Positions 7,221 to 8,804 of a stretch of 8,804 bases of DNA are shown piece after piece. Where the stretch lies: assembly GCA_946613735.1 (NCBI GenBank), contig CAMOFS010000045.1, forward strand, positions 1-8,804. The letters are read 5' to 3'. The stretch is from an uncultured Lachnospiraceae bacterium (GTDB lineage: Bacteria; Bacillota_A; Clostridia; Lachnospirales; Lachnospiraceae). Position 1 is the stretch's first letter. Each line of letters begins with the position of its first letter. Both the position numbers and the translations under genes were made by a program. The notes beneath the pieces are model-generated. The model searched no databases. It had not been told where the DNA came from and was given only the letters and a program-made list of their open reading frames with translations.

Positions 7221-7248
7221 GGTATAATGATATCCGGCAGTTGGTCAA
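7221..7248 (-). promoter_or_regulatory. Predicted promoter of pth-mfd
   Basis: TTGACC (7248-7243) and TATACC (7226-7221) are separated by 16 nt on the minus strand, in the gap between the spoVG terminator and pth. The -35 box is close to consensus and the -10 box only fair. A promoter is needed here because the spoVG terminator just upstream should stop most read-through. The predicted start is about 25 nt before the pth ATG. Confidence 0.45.
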
Positions 7249-7278
7249 AATCCGCCGCACCGGGCTTTCTGTTACATG

Positions 7279-7312
7279 AAAAAACCCCGGGCTCCCATGA
7301 CGGAAGCCCGGG
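7279..7312 (-). terminator. Strong intrinsic terminator after spoVG
   Basis: On the minus strand an 11-bp GC-rich stem (7312-7302 with 7296-7286, one T-G wobble) closes a 5-nt loop GTCAT. It is followed by one G and a run of six T (7284-7279). It sits 40 nt after the spoVG stop codon and separates spoVG from pth-mfd. No T-run is present on the plus-strand side, so it works in one direction only. Confidence 0.94.
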
Positions 7313-7313
7313 C

Positions 7314-7328
7314 GCGCTAAGGAAGCGC
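7314..7328 (-). other. Small hairpin just upstream of the spoVG terminator
   Basis: A perfect 5-bp stem, GCGCT with AGCGC around a TCCTT loop (minus strand), ends one base before the terminator stem. No T-run follows it. It could stack on the terminator or mark the 3' end of the spoVG mRNA. With so short a stem, chance is possible. Confidence 0.4.
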
Positions 7329-7352
7329 TATGCGAGGTTGAGACTATCCTGA

Positions 7353-7625
7353 TTATTCTTCGACCGCAGTCTCTATCTCATTATGATACTTATCAAGTAT
7401 CAATCTCTGCATCTCTTCCCTTGTAGTAGACTTTATGGGATGTGCAATATCCTTGTACTCACCATCGGTAGTCTTTCGGCTGGGCATAGCAATGAACATA
7501 CCCTTGTCGCCATCGATGATCTTGATATCATGTACTACGAACTCATCATCAATAGTAATGGATGCTACTGCCTTAAGCTTGCCTTCACGCTCTGTTTTTC
7601 TGATTCTGATGTCTGTAATTTGCAT
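7353..7625 (-). CDS. spoVG: SpoVG, RNA-binding regulator
   Basis: 90 aa, typical of the family (about 84-100 aa). SpoVG is a small cytosolic nucleic-acid-binding protein. In Bacillus it acts at septation and spore cortex formation; in Listeria and Staphylococcus it acts as a broad regulator that binds RNA or DNA. Visible family motifs are [10 protein letters not shown] at the N-terminus, [19 protein letters not shown] (21-39), FIAMPSRKT (44-52) and DIAHPI (59-64). The tail ETAVEE is acidic. ATG 7625 is chosen over the in-frame ATG at 7685 because GGGAGG lies 9 nt upstream and family members begin with MQITD or MEVTD. The gene has its own promoter and terminator, so it can be monocistronic, although no terminator is visible after glgD and read-through is possible. 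Its presence is compatible with spore formation but does not prove it. Confidence 0.97.
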   Translation of the reverse strand: MQITDIRIRKTEREGKLKAVASITIDDEFVVHDIKIIDGDKGMFIAMPSRKTTDGEYKDIAHPIKSTTREEMQRLILDKYHNEIETAVEE

Positions 7626-7634
7626 AACATATTT

Positions 7635-7640
7635 CCTCCC
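7635..7640 (-). promoter_or_regulatory. Ribosome binding site of spoVG
   Basis: GGGAGG on the minus strand, 9 nt before ATG 7625. It fixes the start of spoVG and excludes the 20-residue N-terminal extension from ATG 7685, which would begin inside the -35 box. Confidence 0.88.
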
Positions 7641-7656
7641 GATTAAACTAACGCAA

Positions 7657-7685
7657 ATTATACAAAACCCTATTGCAATTTGCAA
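7657..7685 (-). promoter_or_regulatory. Predicted sigma-A-type promoter of spoVG with paired TTGCAA motifs and an AT-rich upstream tract
   Basis: A perfect -10 TATAAT (7662-7657) lies 17 nt downstream of TTGCAA (7685-7680), which matches the -35 consensus at four of six positions. A second TTGCAA (7678-7673) lies one base further on, giving TTGCAA-A-TTGCAA, a 13-nt dyad over the -35 region. Upstream, 7702-7686 is a T/A-rich tract (T6, A3, T5) like an UP element. In B. subtilis spoVG is driven by sigma-H and repressed by AbrB at an AT-rich element. No sigma-H-like boxes are obvious here, so control probably differs. Confidence 0.65.
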
Positions 7686-7702
7686 GAAAAATTTAAAAAA
7701 CT

Positions 7703-8804
7703 TTAAACCCCGAATCTGTTGTTTCTTTCAGAGATAACCTTGATCTCGCCTTCCCCTATATAGTTGGTGTCGGCAAGCAGTGTCTCGTTGCTCTCCACAA
7801 TGCAATTCTCCACTCTGACATTGTCGCCAATATATGCTCCGTTCAAAATGATAGAGTTTTTGATCACACTGTTATTACCAACAAATACCTTCTTGAAAAG
7901 CACCGAATTCTCGATACTGGAATTAATGATGCAGCCGGATCCGATCAGTGAATTCTTGACATCACTGCCCACATTGTACTTTGCGGGAGGAAGATCATAC
8001 GCCTTGGAGTAGATCTTGGGCTCATCCTTGAAGAAAAACTTCCTGACCTCGGGCTTCAAAAAGTCCATATTGGTCTGGTAGTAGGCCTCCACCGTGGATA
8101 TATTGCTCCAGTAGGTATCCAGCATGTAGCCGTACATCTTTTTCATGCCCTTGTACCTGATCAAAACATCGGTAACAAAGTTGTATCTGCCCTCGTCATT
8201 ACACTGCTCCAAAAGCTCAATGAGCTTGCGGCGGCGGATGATGTAAACACCGGTGGAAACCAGGTTGGAGTGGGCCATCATGGGCTTCTCCTCAAACTCA
8301 GTGATAACACCCTCGCCGTCCATCTTTACCGTACCGAAGCGGGACAGGTCATCTCCCTCGGGAGCACGGGCGCATACCACGGTAATGTCTGCCTGCTTCT
8401 GGATATGGTACTCAAGCACCGGATTAAAATCCATCTTGCATACGATATCACCACTTGCGATGACTACATAGGGCTCATGGCGCTTTTTCAAAAAGTCGAT
8501 ATTCTGCCACATGGAATCCGCTGTGCCGCGGTACCACCAGCTGTTGTCAGCCGTGACCGTGGGAGTGAATAAAAAGAGACCTCCCTGCTTGCGGCCAAAG
8601 TTCCACCACTTGGACGAATTCAGATGCTCGTTGAGTGAACGGGCATTGTACTGGGAAAGCACCGCCACTGTCTGGATGCGGGAATTCGTCATATTGGAAA
8701 GTGTAAAGTCTATGCTGCGATAGCTGCAGCCCACCGGCATGGCTGAGATAGCACGCTTGTCCGAAAGCTTTCGCATACGGCTGCTGTTGCCGCCGGCTAA
8801 AATG
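7703..8804 (-). CDS. glgD: Glucose-1-phosphate adenylyltransferase, GlgD-type subunit (5' end missing)
   Basis: 366 residues are visible. The frame is open to the window edge and already inside the N-terminal nucleotide motif ([10 protein letters not shown]), so the start is outside and only a few residues are missing. An ATG at 8776 is internal. The catalytic partner GlgC makes ADP-glucose from ATP and glucose-1-phosphate for glycogen synthesis; GlgD is its non-catalytic or regulatory partner in Firmicutes. Visible residues, numbered from the first complete codon: degenerate glycine loop AGGNSSRM (3-10) where GlgC has GGx[13 protein letters not shown] (30-38), GTADSMWQN (93-101), [11 protein letters not shown] (116-126), FEEKP (170-174) and a left-handed beta-helix tail, about 278-340, with hexapeptide repeats ([24 protein letters not shown]). 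The changed glycine loop and short C-terminus favour GlgD over GlgC. glgC would be expected just outside the right edge. Confidence 0.86.
   Translation of the reverse strand, partial: ILAGGNSSRMRKLSDKRAISAMPVGCSYRSIDFTLSNMTNSRIQTVAVLSQYNARSLNEHLNSSKWWNFGRKQGGLFLFTPTVTADNSWWYRGTADSMWQNIDFLKKRHEPYVVIASGDIVCKMDFNPVLEYHIQKQADITVVCARAPEGDDLSRFGTVKMDGEGVITEFEEKPMMAHSNLVSTGVYIIRRRKLIELLEQCNDEGRYNFVTDVLIRYKGMKKMYGYMLDTYWSNISTVEAYYQTNMDFLKPEVRKFFFKDEPKIYSKAYDLPPAKYNVGSDVKNSLIGSGCIINSSIENSVLFKKVFVGNNSVIKNSIILNGAYIGDNVRVENCIVESNETLLADTNYIGEGEIKVISERNNRFGV

Noticed and set aside
7223..7228. TATAAT on the plus strand in the pth leader
   Set aside because: No -35 box lies at the right distance, and no plus-strand gene follows.
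7260..7266. Second copy of the terminator 3' arm (AGCCCGG, minus strand) beyond the T-run, a possible antiterminator or attenuator
   Set aside because: It would form only after the polymerase had passed the terminator. No competing upstream element or leader peptide is seen.

Overview
The window looks like a chromosomal housekeeping segment of a Gram-positive member of the Clostridia, most likely Lachnospiraceae. The reasons are the gene set and order (glgD, spoVG, pth, mfd, a lipoprotein foldase, an ABC exporter), the lipobox signal peptide, strong GGAGG-type ribosome binding sites and sigma-A-like promoters. The genus cannot be fixed from the sequence alone. G+C is roughly one half by eye in coding regions, with AT-rich gaps. 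Every convincing gene lies on the minus strand, so transcription runs from right to left.

Layout in the direction of transcription: (1) 8804-7703, the 3' part of glgD, a subunit of ADP-glucose pyrophosphorylase; its 5' end lies outside the window. (2) An AT-rich gap with a good promoter, then spoVG (7625-7353), closed by a strong intrinsic terminator (7312-7279). (3) A new, weaker promoter, then pth (7189-6623) and mfd (6621-3097), separated by 1 nt and almost certainly one transcript. (4) A promoter inside the last codons of mfd, then a short leader with a perfect 6+6 bp palindrome, then a parvulin-like lipoprotein foldase (3029-1902). (5) 22 nt later, one half of a heterodimeric ABC exporter (1879-155), the catalytically degenerate subunit. 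(6) From its stop codon to the left edge, a tandem array of six copies of a short hairpin-forming repeat (4-156).

The order spoVG-pth-mfd-foldase is a shortened form of the Bacillus/Clostridium cluster spoVG-glmU-prs-(ctc)-pth-mfd-prsA/spoVT. Functions are mixed: glycogen precursor synthesis, an RNA-binding developmental regulator, recycling of peptidyl-tRNA, transcription-coupled repair, and envelope protein folding and export.

I found no tRNA, rRNA, CRISPR array, insertion sequence, phage gene or toxin system. I see no convincing wholly new system. The features that most deserve a second look are the repeat array next to the ABC gene, the GntR/FadR-like palindrome in the foldase leader, the paired TTGCAA motifs over the spoVG promoter, and the substituted active-site residues in the ABC subunit and the foldase.
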